Notes under the pieces: model-generated
What the model was told of the DNA's origin: nothing
The model's input: only the letters and a program-made list of their open reading frames with translations
The model's database searches: none
Made by a program: the position numbers and the translations under genes
In this document: in pieces, positions 18,510-26,934 of the stretch
Numbering within the stretch: position 1 is the first letter of the stretch
How the letters are laid out: every line of letters begins with the position of its first letter
Source of the DNA: Pseudomonadota bacterium
Lineage (GTDB): Bacteria; Myxococcota_A; UBA9042; GCA-2863065
Reading direction: 5' to 3'
NCBI GenBank assembly: GCA_005776725.1
Contig: SXOO01000226.1
Span: 1 to 64,000 of the forward strand
Length of the DNA stretch: 64,000 bases

Positions 18510-19502
18510 CTACGGCAACAGCCCGCCGGGAACGCCCTTGGTGACGATGGCCACTGCGTCGTGCGGGTGGAGGCTCTCGAAGTGGGCCGCGCGCACCCGG
18601 AAGTCTGCGACTTCGGGCACTTCCAGCGCCGCCGCCAGCCTCCGAGCTGCGTCCTCGCAGAACATCAGGTTCTGGCCGTTCAGCAGCGCGAAGGCCTGCT
18701 CGTCCTCGCGCTTCACCGCCGCCTGGACCGCTGTGCGGACGGCGCGCTCGAGCCTGTCGATCAGGGCTCCGGGGTGCCCGAGGCCCGGTTGCCGGAACAG
18801 CTCGGCCCCCGACGCGAGGCGCACGGTCACCTCCGCCTCGCTGCGCTGGCTGTGCGGTGTTGCCACGACGCCGCGCTCGCTCCCCAGCCACTCAGTCACT
18901 GCTTCGCGGGTGAGCGGCAGGCCCGCGTCGAGGTCGCGCTCGAACTGCTCTTGGATGAGCTGCCGCGCCAGCGCCGCCGAGCACGGACAGGTCGAGGAGT
19001 AGACCACGGTGGTCGACACCTTCACGTCGAGACCCGCGCCGCCCGAGGTGGCCTCCACGATTACGGGGTAGCGACGCCAACCGGCGTTGGCGCTCCGCAG
19101 CGCAGGGCGGCGCTCCAGCCACTCGAAAGCGATCCGAATCGAGGCGCGAGTCGACAGCCCCACATGCGACGCCACGAGCTCGCCGAGCAGCGCTTCGAGC
19201 ATGGTCCCGCTCAGCGGCGCCTCGTCGAGGTGGCGCTGAACCGTGAGGAACATACGCGACATGTGGACGCCCTTGGCGAACTCGTCGTCGAGGCTGACCG
19301 ACACGTCCACCATTGCCGAGACCACGAGGCGCTGCCCATCGCGGAGCAAGATGACCGGGGTCTCGATGCGCTCCATGCCGACACGGTCGAGTCGGCCGCG
19401 CACCGCCGGGGCGGCGTCGCTCGCAACGTCCGGCATGACTCGGGCCTGCAGGAGGGGCGCGAGATCCGAGTCGCCCTCGGGCGTTGTGCGTTCGGTTTCC
19501 AC
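18510..19502 (-). CDS. folE2: GTP cyclohydrolase FolE2 (type IB)
   Basis: A 330-residue GTG-start enzyme with a GAGGAGA RBS. It converts GTP to 7,8-dihydroneopterin triphosphate, the first step of folate and related pterin synthesis. Family marks are the N-terminal VGMERIETPV segment, EFAKGVHMSRMF, the catalytic STCPCSAALA motif, a TPHSQRSEAEV motif, and EDEQAFALLNGQNLMFCEDAARR. FolE2 tolerates metals other than zinc, unlike FolE. No other folate genes are in the window. It is divergent from the L,D-transpeptidase with ~165 bp between starts. Confidence 0.95.
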   Translation of the reverse strand: METERTTPEGDSDLAPLLQARVMPDVASDAAPAVRGRLDRVGMERIETPVILLRDGQRLVVSAMVDVSVSLDDEFAKGVHMSRMFLTVQRHLDEAPLSGTMLEALLGELVASHVGLSTRASIRIAFEWLERRPALRSANAGWRRYPVIVEATSGGAGLDVKVSTTVVYSSTCPCSAALARQLIQEQFERDLDAGLPLTREAVTEWLGSERGVVATPHSQRSEAEVTVRLASGAELFRQPGLGHPGALIDRLERAVRTAVQAAVKREDEQAFALLNGQNLMFCEDAARRLAAALEVPEVADFRVRAAHFESLHPHDAVAIVTKGVPGGLLP

Positions 19503-19668
19503 AGGGTCTCCTCGAGCTTGGGGCCGGGGAAGCTAGCCGTCCGTACGGACCCGCGCAAGCACGGCGTCGTCGCTAGCGCCTCGCAAGCCAAGCAGCGATC
19601 GCGAGATCGCGTGCGGTGCGCCATCGCCGGGATTGAGTCCCGGAGCCCAGCGGTTATCTTGCGCGCCG

Positions 19669-21201
19669 ATGTCGCTTCTCTTCGTCACCGTAGTCGCTGG
19701 CGCCTTCGCCGGAGCCGACGAGCCCCTCGAGGGTCGCGCGGTCGCGCTGGCCCTTCGCGAGCCGTGCCCGCTCGAGCCCGCCGCGTGCGGGCCCGGCGAG
19801 GTCCTCCCGTTCTCCGACACCACGCCCGAGGCCCAGCACTATGGCGTGCTGCTAGACCTCCTGGCAGCGCTGCCGGAGCATGGGGTGGAGCCGCGACCGC
19901 AGGCGGAGGAGGCTGTCCACGCGGCCTATCTTGCAGTCGCGAGCGGCGCCCAAGGCGACTCGGACGTGTTCGTGCGTGGCTTCCTCGAGGCCTTCGGAGC
20001 GCTGGGCCTCCTCGAGCCCGAGGACGGAGAGACTCGCAACGAACACGCGCGGCGTGCGCTGCTCGCTTTCCTCCGGTGGGACGCTGACGCGTACGCCTTC
20101 AACGCCCTGCCGTCGCCGGCCGGCGAGTACCAGGCCCTCGTCGGCGCGCTGGCGTTCTACCGACAGCTCGCGGCGGAGGGGGGCTTCGTTCCGGTCCCGA
20201 AGGCGGTGCTCCGCGCGCGACTTCAGAAGGAGCACGCGGCGATCCCCGCGCTGCGAGCGCGGCTTCACGCAGAGGACGCGCTCGCCTGCACCCCGAGCTG
20301 CCAACGCGGCGTGGGCGCTGTTGGGAGAGACCCTGACCCGCTGTTCGGAGACGACGTGCTCGATGCCTTGCGGCGCGCACGCGAGCGTTTCCAGCTCGAG
20401 CCAAAGGAGCGTGGCGTCTTGGACCGCGCGCTGCTCGACGCGCTCAACGTCCCGGTGGCGGTTCGGCTGCAGACCCTCGAGCGCGCGCTCACCGTGGTGA
20501 GGACCAGCAAGCGTCACGACCACCGCTATCACGTGCGCGTGAACCTGCCCGAGTTCCTCCTCCGCGTGGTCGACCGCGGCCAGGAGCTGAGCCGGCATGC
20601 AGTGATCGTCGGAAAGCCCACGGGCGCCGGATTGGTGAACGCTACGCCCATCCTCGTCAGCAAGATCCGCTCAGTGATCTTCAACCCTCGCTGGGTGGTC
20701 CCCGAGCGCCTCTTCCGCAAGGAGATCGAGGTCGAGCACGCGGAAGGACGCCCGCTGGAGACGGACGTCGAGGCCTACGAGGCCTTCTGGGCAGAGAAGG
20801 GATATGAGGTGCGCGGACGAACGGAGAGGAGCCGCTACCTCGAACAGCCGCCGGGGCCCAAGAACCCCCTCGGCAAGGTCAAGCTCATCTTCGAGAACCG
20901 GAACAGCGTGTACCTTCACGACACCCCGGGGAAACGGCTGTTCGGGCGCGCGCGGCGGGCCTACAGCCACGGCTGCCTGCGCCTCCAGGACCCGGTCGGA
21001 CTCGCCGAGCAGCTCCTCAAGCGCGACGGCACCTGGGGCGACGTGCTCGACGCCGGTGCCCTGGAGCACTGGCGAGAGACTCCCGTCCACCTCATCAGCC
21101 CGATCCCGATCGTGGTCGAGTACCAGCTCGCTTCGGCCGGGCCTGACGGTGTGCGGTTCTTCTGGGACGTCTATGCGCGCTCGAAGCGCCATGCGCGGTG
21201 A
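19669..21201 (+). CDS. L,D-transpeptidase (YkuD family, YcbB-like)
   Basis: A 510-residue protein. The track begins at 19633, but the ATG at 19669 opens a signal peptide (MSLLFVTVVAGAFAGAD). A central scaffold region precedes a peptidoglycan-binding-like helix bundle. The YkuD domain has NATPILVSKIRSVIFNPRWVVP, VYLHDTP and the catalytic SHGCLRL motif (His434, Cys436). The arrangement is that of large LdtD/YcbB-like enzymes, which make 3-3 crosslinks or attach proteins to peptidoglycan in the periplasm. It overlaps the following thioredoxin-like gene by 11 bp, suggesting coupled expression, perhaps to keep the catalytic Cys reduced. Confidence 0.9.
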   Translation: MSLLFVTVVAGAFAGADEPLEGRAVALALREPCPLEPAACGPGEVLPFSDTTPEAQHYGVLLDLLAALPEHGVEPRPQAEEAVHAAYLAVASGAQGDSDVFVRGFLEAFGALGLLEPEDGETRNEHARRALLAFLRWDADAYAFNALPSPAGEYQALVGALAFYRQLAAEGGFVPVPKAVLRARLQKEHAAIPALRARLHAEDALACTPSCQRGVGAVGRDPDPLFGDDVLDALRRARERFQLEPKERGVLDRALLDALNVPVAVRLQTLERALTVVRTSKRHDHRYHVRVNLPEFLLRVVDRGQELSRHAVIVGKPTGAGLVNATPILVSKIRSVIFNPRWVVPERLFRKEIEVEHAEGRPLETDVEAYEAFWAEKGYEVRGRTERSRYLEQPPGPKNPLGKVKLIFENRNSVYLHDTPGKRLFGRARRAYSHGCLRLQDPVGLAEQLLKRDGTWGDVLDAGALEHWRETPVHLISPIPIVVEYQLASAGPDGVRFFWDVYARSKRHAR

Positions 21202-21700
21202 GCGCTGGCGGGGCCTCGCTCGCAGCGCGGGGAGCGTCCTCGTATCGGTCGCGACCGTACTCCTCGTCATCTACCTCGTGGGCCGGCTCCGCGGCCCATC
21301 ATTGGCCAGCGCGCCGCCGGTGGATCTGGTGGACCTCAGGACAGGCCAGCGGGTCTCCCTGGAGGCGCACCGCGGCCGGCCCGTGGTCCTCAACTTCTGG
21401 GCATCGTGGTGTGGCCCCTGCCGCCTGGAGCTGCCGGCCCTTGGCCGATTCGCGCGTCGACACCCCGAGGTCGTGGTGCTCGGGATCTCCCATGACGAGC
21501 CCGAGGCGCTCGTCGCCGCCGCGGCCGAGGCCGACGCCGAGTTCCCTCAGCTTCACGACGTCACTGGTGGCGTCTCGCGGTCTTATGGCGTGACCACCCT
21601 GCCCACCACGGTGGCGCTCGACGCCGAAGGCGCGGTCGTCTTCAGCTACACCGGGATGTTGCTCGACCCCCACCTCGTCTGGCTGGGGCTGAGCCTCTAA
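21191..21700 (+). CDS. TlpA/ResA-like membrane-anchored thioredoxin
   Basis: A 169-residue protein. The track ORF starting at 20804 is an extension through the previous gene; the ATG at 21191 gives one N-terminal TM helix (residues ~13-31). A periplasmic thioredoxin fold follows, with VVLNFWASWCGPC (Cys74/Cys77) and the cis-proline loop TTLPTT. It is a thiol-disulfide oxidoreductase of the TlpA/ResA/CcmG type, most likely a reductant. Placement directly after the L,D-transpeptidase with an 11-bp overlap suggests that enzyme's active-site Cys may be a client, which is inference only. Confidence 0.9.
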   Translation: MRGERWRGLARSAGSVLVSVATVLLVIYLVGRLRGPSLASAPPVDLVDLRTGQRVSLEAHRGRPVVLNFWASWCGPCRLELPALGRFARRHPEVVVLGISHDEPEALVAAAAEADAEFPQLHDVTGGVSRSYGVTTLPTTVALDAEGAVVFSYTGMLLDPHLVWLGLSL

Positions 21701-21742
21701 CCCGCGGCTGCCTCCGAGCCTTTACGGTCTGGTGGTTCCGTT

Positions 21743-23251
21743 ATGGGAGTCGCGCTCGGCTTCGTGTACGTTGTCCGCGTGATTGACGCCGCCACAGCCG
21801 AAGCCACCCGCTCGTTGCGCGATCGCGAGGTTCGCCGAGGGGCCGCCCCGTTTTGGTACAGCGAGCTTGGAGGCACCGGTCTCCTCGTGTCGCGGCTCGG
21901 CTTCGGGACGTTCCGGGTGGTCTCCCAGGCAGAGAACCACCGCTCGGCGTTGGCGCTCGCGCTGGAGCGGGGCGTCAATCTCATCGACACCTCACCCACG
22001 TTCGGAGGTGGTGACGCGGAGCTCGCCGTAGGGGACGTGGTCGAGGGGCTGGGTGTCCGCGGCTCCACGGTCGTAATGACCCGCGTGGGATACGTCACGC
22101 CCGGTCTCAAGGGACCTGAGGCCATCACGTCTTTCGACCTCGGGCGCGGGGTCAGGTACAGCCTGGACCCCCGCTCCATCGCGCGAGAGCTACGGGCAAG
22201 CCGCGACCGGCTCCGAATGCGCACGCTCGACGTCGCTTTGATCCAGACGCCGGAGTCCGTCCTCGAGTCCAAGGCCAGCCCCGGCGCGGCGTCCATGGCT
22301 CAGGTCTTCGCTCGGGCGTTCGAGACGCTAGAGGGCGAGGTCGCGGCTGGGCGTCTCCAGCACTACGGGGTCGTCTCCAACGCGTTCGGTCGCAATGGCG
22401 GGATCCTGAGCATCGAGGGCCTCCTCGATGCGGCTCGGCGGGTGGCCGGCGACAGACATCACCTTGCGTTGGTGCAGCTGCCGGTGAACCTCGTGGAGCG
22501 CGGGATGCTCGACGGCGTCGTGGCCTCCGCCCGAAAAGCAGGGCTCGGCGTGGTGGCGAACCGACCGCTCAACGCCATGACAGACAAGGGCATGCTCCGC
22601 CTTGCGGACCTCCCCACCCCGTTGGGCCCGCCGCTGTCACGCGCTACTCGTACCGCGCGGCAGCTCGAGCTGGAGCTCGACAGTGGCATCGCGCGAGCCA
22701 TGCGAAGCACCGGATCAGGTACCTGTCCCACGGTCGCGCTCGCTGACGAGCTCGCCCGGCGCGCAGAAGAGTATCGCGAGCCCGTGCGCTTCTCCGAGTG
22801 GGTCGAGGTCCGCTTCACGCCAGAGCTCAGCGAGGCGGTTCAGCGCTTCGAGGGGCGCCTCGCTCAGCCCATGAAGGCGGCGTTTCGCTTCTGGCTCGAG
22901 CGATACGTCACCGCGCTCACCGGGCTCACCTCGGCGCTCCATGCTCGCTGCGTGCAGGAGGCATCGGGGCGGGTTACCGCGCTCTCCGAGTTGGCGCGGC
23001 CGCTCTTCGGAGCCGTAGGCCCCAGCCTCTCCAGTGCTCAGGTCGCGCTGCTCTCCGTGGCCGGACTCGAGGATGTCACTTCGGTTCTGGTAGGCATGCG
23101 CGATCCAGCGTATGTCCGCGAGGCCGTGGAGCTCTTCGGTCTCGAGCGACCCCGGCTCACCAGCGCCGCCCTGATCACCGCCTTATCGCCGAGCACCGAA
23201 GTGTCCGGGGGCAAGTCTACTCTTCGCGGCCAAGGGAGCGCCGTCGCATGA
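21743..23251 (+). CDS. Aldo/keto reductase-like protein with degenerate catalytic tetrad and C-terminal extension
   Basis: A 502-residue protein (490 if the GTG at 21779 is used; neither start has a clear RBS). The first ~300 residues follow the AKR barrel: YSELGGTGLLVSRLGFGTFR, GVNLIDTSPTFGGGDAEL, RTLDVALIQTPES. At the catalytic positions the Asp remains. However, the usual Tyr of 'DTAPxYG' is Phe, the Lys of 'STKVGY' is Arg (MTRVGY), and the His of 'LLHNPE' is Gln/Thr (LIQTPE). The last ~200 residues are helical and absent from ordinary AKRs. It may be a ligand-binding or structural pseudoenzyme. It overlaps the next gene (ATGA). Confidence 0.75.
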   Translation: MGVALGFVYVVRVIDAATAEATRSLRDREVRRGAAPFWYSELGGTGLLVSRLGFGTFRVVSQAENHRSALALALERGVNLIDTSPTFGGGDAELAVGDVVEGLGVRGSTVVMTRVGYVTPGLKGPEAITSFDLGRGVRYSLDPRSIARELRASRDRLRMRTLDVALIQTPESVLESKASPGAASMAQVFARAFETLEGEVAAGRLQHYGVVSNAFGRNGGILSIEGLLDAARRVAGDRHHLALVQLPVNLVERGMLDGVVASARKAGLGVVANRPLNAMTDKGMLRLADLPTPLGPPLSRATRTARQLELELDSGIARAMRSTGSGTCPTVALADELARRAEEYREPVRFSEWVEVRFTPELSEAVQRFEGRLAQPMKAAFRFWLERYVTALTGLTSALHARCVQEASGRVTALSELARPLFGAVGPSLSSAQVALLSVAGLEDVTSVLVGMRDPAYVREAVELFGLERPRLTSAALITALSPSTEVSGGKSTLRGQGSAVA

Positions 23252-25113
23252 AGTCCACGCAGGTTCACCTCGTCGCGCTCGGACTCGCGACGCTTCTCGG
23301 CGTCGTCACGAGCTGCCAGGAGTCCGCCGAGAAGGTCGTCGTCCCTCCGGCCGACACCGCAGCGCCTCCGGGAACCGACGACGCAGCCGCGCCCGTCCCG
23401 GGCTCGTGCCCGCCCGGCGTCTCCCTGGGCTGCGTCACGCCCTACAGCCGGAAGGTCTGCAACGATCAGGGCACCGCCTTCGTCGAGATCGGCTGCAACG
23501 CGAACGAGCTCTGCCTGGGCGCGGACGAGTGCGTGGCCGCGCTGTGCGTGCCCGGAGACCGCGTGTGCACGGGGCTGCGGGTCATCGGCGAGTGCCGCCC
23601 GGACGGCTCGGGCTACGCTATCGCCGAGGAGTGCGGCCCGGGTCTCTCGTGCGAGGATGGCGAGTGCGTCTCCGCCTGCAACTCGCTCCAGAAGAGCACG
23701 TCCAACGTCGGCTGCATCTACTCCCTGGTCGACCTCGGCAACTTCGAGTCCGAGGCCGTCAACGCGAAGACCGACAAGCCCGTCTTGGTCGTGGTCTCCA
23801 ACGTCTCCGGCTCCGACGACGCCACGGTTCAGATCCTCTCGCGCTTGACCGGCGAGCCCCTCGGCTTCTCGCCCGCGGAGCGCATCGTCCCGAAGAACGA
23901 CCTCAAGACCTTCCTCCTGCCGCTCGGACAAGCCCAGCTCACCACCGAGATCAACAGGGACTCCTGGCTGCTCACGAGCGACCAGCCGATCACGGTCACG
24001 CTCATCAACCCCGAGAACGGCCTCGACGTTCGCTCCAACGACGCCACCCTCCTGTTCCCGAACGACGCGCTGGGCACCGAGTACATCGTCATGGGCTGGA
24101 GGAGCTTCTGGACGCTCGCCCAGGGCAAGGACTCGGAGGGCTTCCCGAAGTACGGCTTCACCAGCTACGTCACGGTCGTGGCCACATCGTCCGGGAAAAC
24201 GGAGGTCACCATCACGCCGGCGGCCAATGTCCGCGCGGGCGCGGACAAGGTGGGCGCGCCGCTCGGTCGCGTACCCTCGGGCCAGACACGTGTTCACGTG
24301 CTGGACGAGGGCGACGTGCTCAACTACGCCATGGAGCCGCTCGAAGGGGAGGGCGACCTCACCGGGACGTTGGTCACTGCGGACAAGCCCGTGGGAGTAT
24401 TCTGGGCGCACAACTGCGGCTTCGTGCCGTCCATCGACGTCCCGTTCTGCGACCACATGGGCCACCAGATCGCGCCCTTGAACACTTGGGGTCGTGTCTA
24501 TGTGGCGGACCTCTTCAAGCCGCGCTCGGCCACCCCCTATGTCTCGGCCGAGTCCCCGGGGTACTTCGACGTCTTCCGCGTCATGGCGTCGCGCGATGGC
24601 ACGGTCATCAACTGCGAGCCCGCGATCGATGGCTGCACCAGCGCTGCCCTGAAGCGCGGCCAGTGGATTGAGTACCGCGCCTCGCAGTCCCACCTCATCA
24701 AGTCCAATAACCCCGTGCAGGTGGGGCACTTCATGAGCGGGTCGAACTACCCCGGCCACGTCGACAGCTGCGGCGATCAGGTGAAGACCGGGATCGGGGA
24801 TCCGGCGTTCACGATCGGCGTCGCGCTCGACCAGTACATCAACGACTACGTGTTCCTCACCCCGCCGGGCTACAGCGACGACTGGGTGAATGTGTCTCAC
24901 CCGGTCGGCGCCGTGATCACTCTGGACGGTCAGCCGGTCCCCGCCCCCGAAGAGGTCATCGCGGGCACGGGGTACGCAGTGTCCCGCGTCAAGCTCCAGG
25001 ACGGCGTCCACCGCATCAAGAGCGACGTCTCCTTCGGGATCGTGGCGTATGGGTTCGACTGCGACGTCAGCTACGCCTACCCGGGTGGCATGCAACTCGA
25101 GACCGCCGAGTAG
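23248..25113 (+). CDS. IgGFc-binding-like Cys-rich lipoprotein
   Basis: A 621-residue protein; the ATG at 23248 overlaps the AKR-like stop and opens a lipoprotein signal (LLGVVTSC). After a Pro/Ala/Asp linker come Cys-rich segments (~residues 50-150). Then a ~450-residue region matches the IgGFc-binding N-terminal-type fold: VLVVVSNVSGSDDATVQI, SDQPITVTLINPENG, YIVMGWRSFW, TSYVTVVATSSGKTEVTITP and PVGVFWAHNCGFVP. The bacterial members are secreted or surface proteins of large-genome bacteria, possibly adhesins. Actual IgG binding is not implied. Confidence 0.8.
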   Translation: MKSTQVHLVALGLATLLGVVTSCQESAEKVVVPPADTAAPPGTDDAAAPVPGSCPPGVSLGCVTPYSRKVCNDQGTAFVEIGCNANELCLGADECVAALCVPGDRVCTGLRVIGECRPDGSGYAIAEECGPGLSCEDGECVSACNSLQKSTSNVGCIYSLVDLGNFESEAVNAKTDKPVLVVVSNVSGSDDATVQILSRLTGEPLGFSPAERIVPKNDLKTFLLPLGQAQLTTEINRDSWLLTSDQPITVTLINPENGLDVRSNDATLLFPNDALGTEYIVMGWRSFWTLAQGKDSEGFPKYGFTSYVTVVATSSGKTEVTITPAANVRAGADKVGAPLGRVPSGQTRVHVLDEGDVLNYAMEPLEGEGDLTGTLVTADKPVGVFWAHNCGFVPSIDVPFCDHMGHQIAPLNTWGRVYVADLFKPRSATPYVSAESPGYFDVFRVMASRDGTVINCEPAIDGCTSAALKRGQWIEYRASQSHLIKSNNPVQVGHFMSGSNYPGHVDSCGDQVKTGIGDPAFTIGVALDQYINDYVFLTPPGYSDDWVNVSHPVGAVITLDGQPVPAPEEVIAGTGYAVSRVKLQDGVHRIKSDVSFGIVAYGFDCDVSYAYPGGMQLETAE

Positions 25114-25237
25114 CTCCCTCGTGCGCCGCTCGGGCCACCGCACGGCCCGCTTCGCTCCGCTTCGGCCTCGCGTCGCGTTCTCCACCGGTCGCGGCGCCTT
25201 GCCTCGCCGACGCTAGGCGGGCAGACTCGCGGCCCAC

Positions 25238-26071
25238 ATGAACACCCTCGCCAATCGCACCCTCTTCATCACCGGCGCCAGCCGGGGTATCGGCCGCGCT
25301 ATCGCCCTCCGTGCGGCCCGAGACGGCGCGAACGTGGTGGTCGCGGCAAAAACCGACGAGCCGAACCCGAAGCTCCCCGGCACGATCCACTCGGTCGCGG
25401 CGGAGATCGAAGCGGCCGGGGGCAAGGCGCTCGCGATCCAGCTCGACGTTCGCGACGAAGAGCGCGTCGGTGCGGCAATCCAGGCCGCCGTCGAGCGCTT
25501 CGGTGGCCTCGACGTCGTCATCAACAACGCGGGTGCGATCAGCCTCACTTCGGCCGAACACACCCCGATGAAGCGCGTCGATCTGATGTTCCAGGTCAAC
25601 GTCCGCGCGGCCTATGCCTGCGCGCACCACGCCATTAAGCACCTGAAGCGCTCCAGCAACGGTCACATCCTCAGCCTGTCGCCGCCGATCGACCTCTCGC
25701 CCCACTGGTTCAAGAACCACACGGCGTACACGATCTCCAAGTATGGGATGACCATGGCCACGATTGGTCTCGCCGAAGAGCTTCGCGCGGCCGGAGTGGC
25801 CGTGAACTCCCTGTGGCCGCGCACGATCATCCAGACTGCGGCGCTGAACCTCATCGGCGGGAGCGCGCTCGGAAAGCAGGCTCGTACGCCGGAGATCATG
25901 GCGGACGCAGCGTACGCGGTGATCACCACCCCGAGCGGCGAGCTCACCGGACAGCAGCTCCTGGATGAGCCTTTCCTGCGAAGCCGTGGGGTCACCAGCT
26001 TCGACCACTACGCCGTGACGCCCGGCGGGCCGATCCTCACGGATCTCTTCGTCACGGACCCGGCGAGCTGA
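25238..26071 (+). CDS. Short-chain dehydrogenase/reductase, HSDL2-like
   Basis: A 277-residue classical SDR. It has the TGxxxGIG cofactor loop (ITGASRGIGRAIAL), NNAG at residues ~90-93, and an active site with Ser (ILSLSPP), Tyr and Lys in AYTISKYGM. The N-terminal KTDEPNPKLPGTIHS insertion and the SPPIDLSPHWFKNHTAYT region match the hydroxysteroid dehydrogenase-like 2 group, linked to acyl-CoA or lipid metabolism. It starts a four-gene plus-strand run (SDR, SDR, amine oxidase, serC); the next gene begins three bases after its stop. Confidence 0.88.
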   Translation: MNTLANRTLFITGASRGIGRAIALRAARDGANVVVAAKTDEPNPKLPGTIHSVAAEIEAAGGKALAIQLDVRDEERVGAAIQAAVERFGGLDVVINNAGAISLTSAEHTPMKRVDLMFQVNVRAAYACAHHAIKHLKRSSNGHILSLSPPIDLSPHWFKNHTAYTISKYGMTMATIGLAEELRAAGVAVNSLWPRTIIQTAALNLIGGSALGKQARTPEIMADAAYAVITTPSGELTGQQLLDEPFLRSRGVTSFDHYAVTPGGPILTDLFVTDPAS

Positions 26072-26073
26072 GC

Positions 26074-26934
26074 GTGGGGTTCAACTCCGTCTTTCGCGCG
26101 GATCTCTTCAAGGGTCAGGTGGCGGTTGTCACCGGCGGCGGTAGTGGCATCGGGCGCTGCATCGCGCACGAGCTGGCCGCCCTGGGTGCCACGGTGGTCC
26201 TCTCTGGCCGCAAGGAGGAAAAGCTACGAGCGGTCGAGGCCGAGATCGTGGCCGCCGGCGGCGTCGCCGACGTCGTCGTGGCCAACATGCGCGTCGAGGC
26301 CGAGGTCCAGGCGCTCATGAAGACCACGGTCGAGCGCCACGGGCGCCTCGACCACGTGGTCAACAACGCCGGCGGGCAGTTCCTCGCTCCGCCCGACGCG
26401 ATCAGCCTCAAGGGCTGGAACGCCGTCATCGAGACCAACCTCACCGGGAGCTTCCTCGCCTGTCAGGCAGCCAAGTCCGCGTGGATGGGGCGGAACGGGG
26501 GGAACGTGGTCTGCATCGTCGCGGACTTCTGGAACGGCATGCCGCTCATGGCCCACACCTCGGCCGCCCGGGCGGGCGTAGCCAACCTCATGCGCAGCCT
26601 CGCGCTCGCGTGGGCGCCGCTGGGCATGCGGCTCAATGCCGTCGCTCCTGGCACGATTCGGTCGAGCGGCCTCAAGAACTACCCCCCGCCCGTCATCAAT
26701 ATGCTGAGCGACTTCAAGAGCCAGATCCCGGTCAAGCGCCTCGGGACGGAGAGCGAGGTCAGCGCGGCGGTCGTGTTCCTGCTGAGCCCGGCTGCGGCAT
26801 ACATCACGGGTGAGACGATGCGGGTCGACGGCGGTTCGTCCATCTACCGTCAGCTCGCTCCAGTGCCGGACCACACGCGCTCCACGCCGTTCGAAGGGCT
26901 GCACCTCCCGGCCGACCTCCCGGAAGGCGCGTGA
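26074..26934 (+). CDS. SDR, trans-2-enoyl-CoA/2,4-dienoyl-CoA reductase-like
   Basis: A 286-residue GTG-start SDR with VVTGGGSGIGRCIAHELAALG and NNAGGQFLAP. At the site where classical SDRs have YxxxK it reads HTSAARAGVANLMRSLA, as in peroxisomal trans-2-enoyl-CoA reductase (PECR) and related fatty-acid reductases, which lack the standard Tyr there. It most likely reduces an unsaturated acyl-CoA with NADPH. With the HSDL2-like neighbour it suggests a small fatty-acyl oxidation or reduction unit. Its stop overlaps the amine oxidase start (GTGA). Confidence 0.85.
   Translation: MGFNSVFRADLFKGQVAVVTGGGSGIGRCIAHELAALGATVVLSGRKEEKLRAVEAEIVAAGGVADVVVANMRVEAEVQALMKTTVERHGRLDHVVNNAGGQFLAPPDAISLKGWNAVIETNLTGSFLACQAAKSAWMGRNGGNVVCIVADFWNGMPLMAHTSAARAGVANLMRSLALAWAPLGMRLNAVAPGTIRSSGLKNYPPPVINMLSDFKSQIPVKRLGTESEVSAAVVFLLSPAAAYITGETMRVDGGSSIYRQLAPVPDHTRSTPFEGLHLPADLPEGA

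Noticed and set aside
26074-26934. SDR lacking the YxxxK tetrad as a pseudoenzyme
   Set aside because: The HTxAARAGV form is normal for the PECR/enoyl-CoA reductase group, so the missing Tyr is not unusual.
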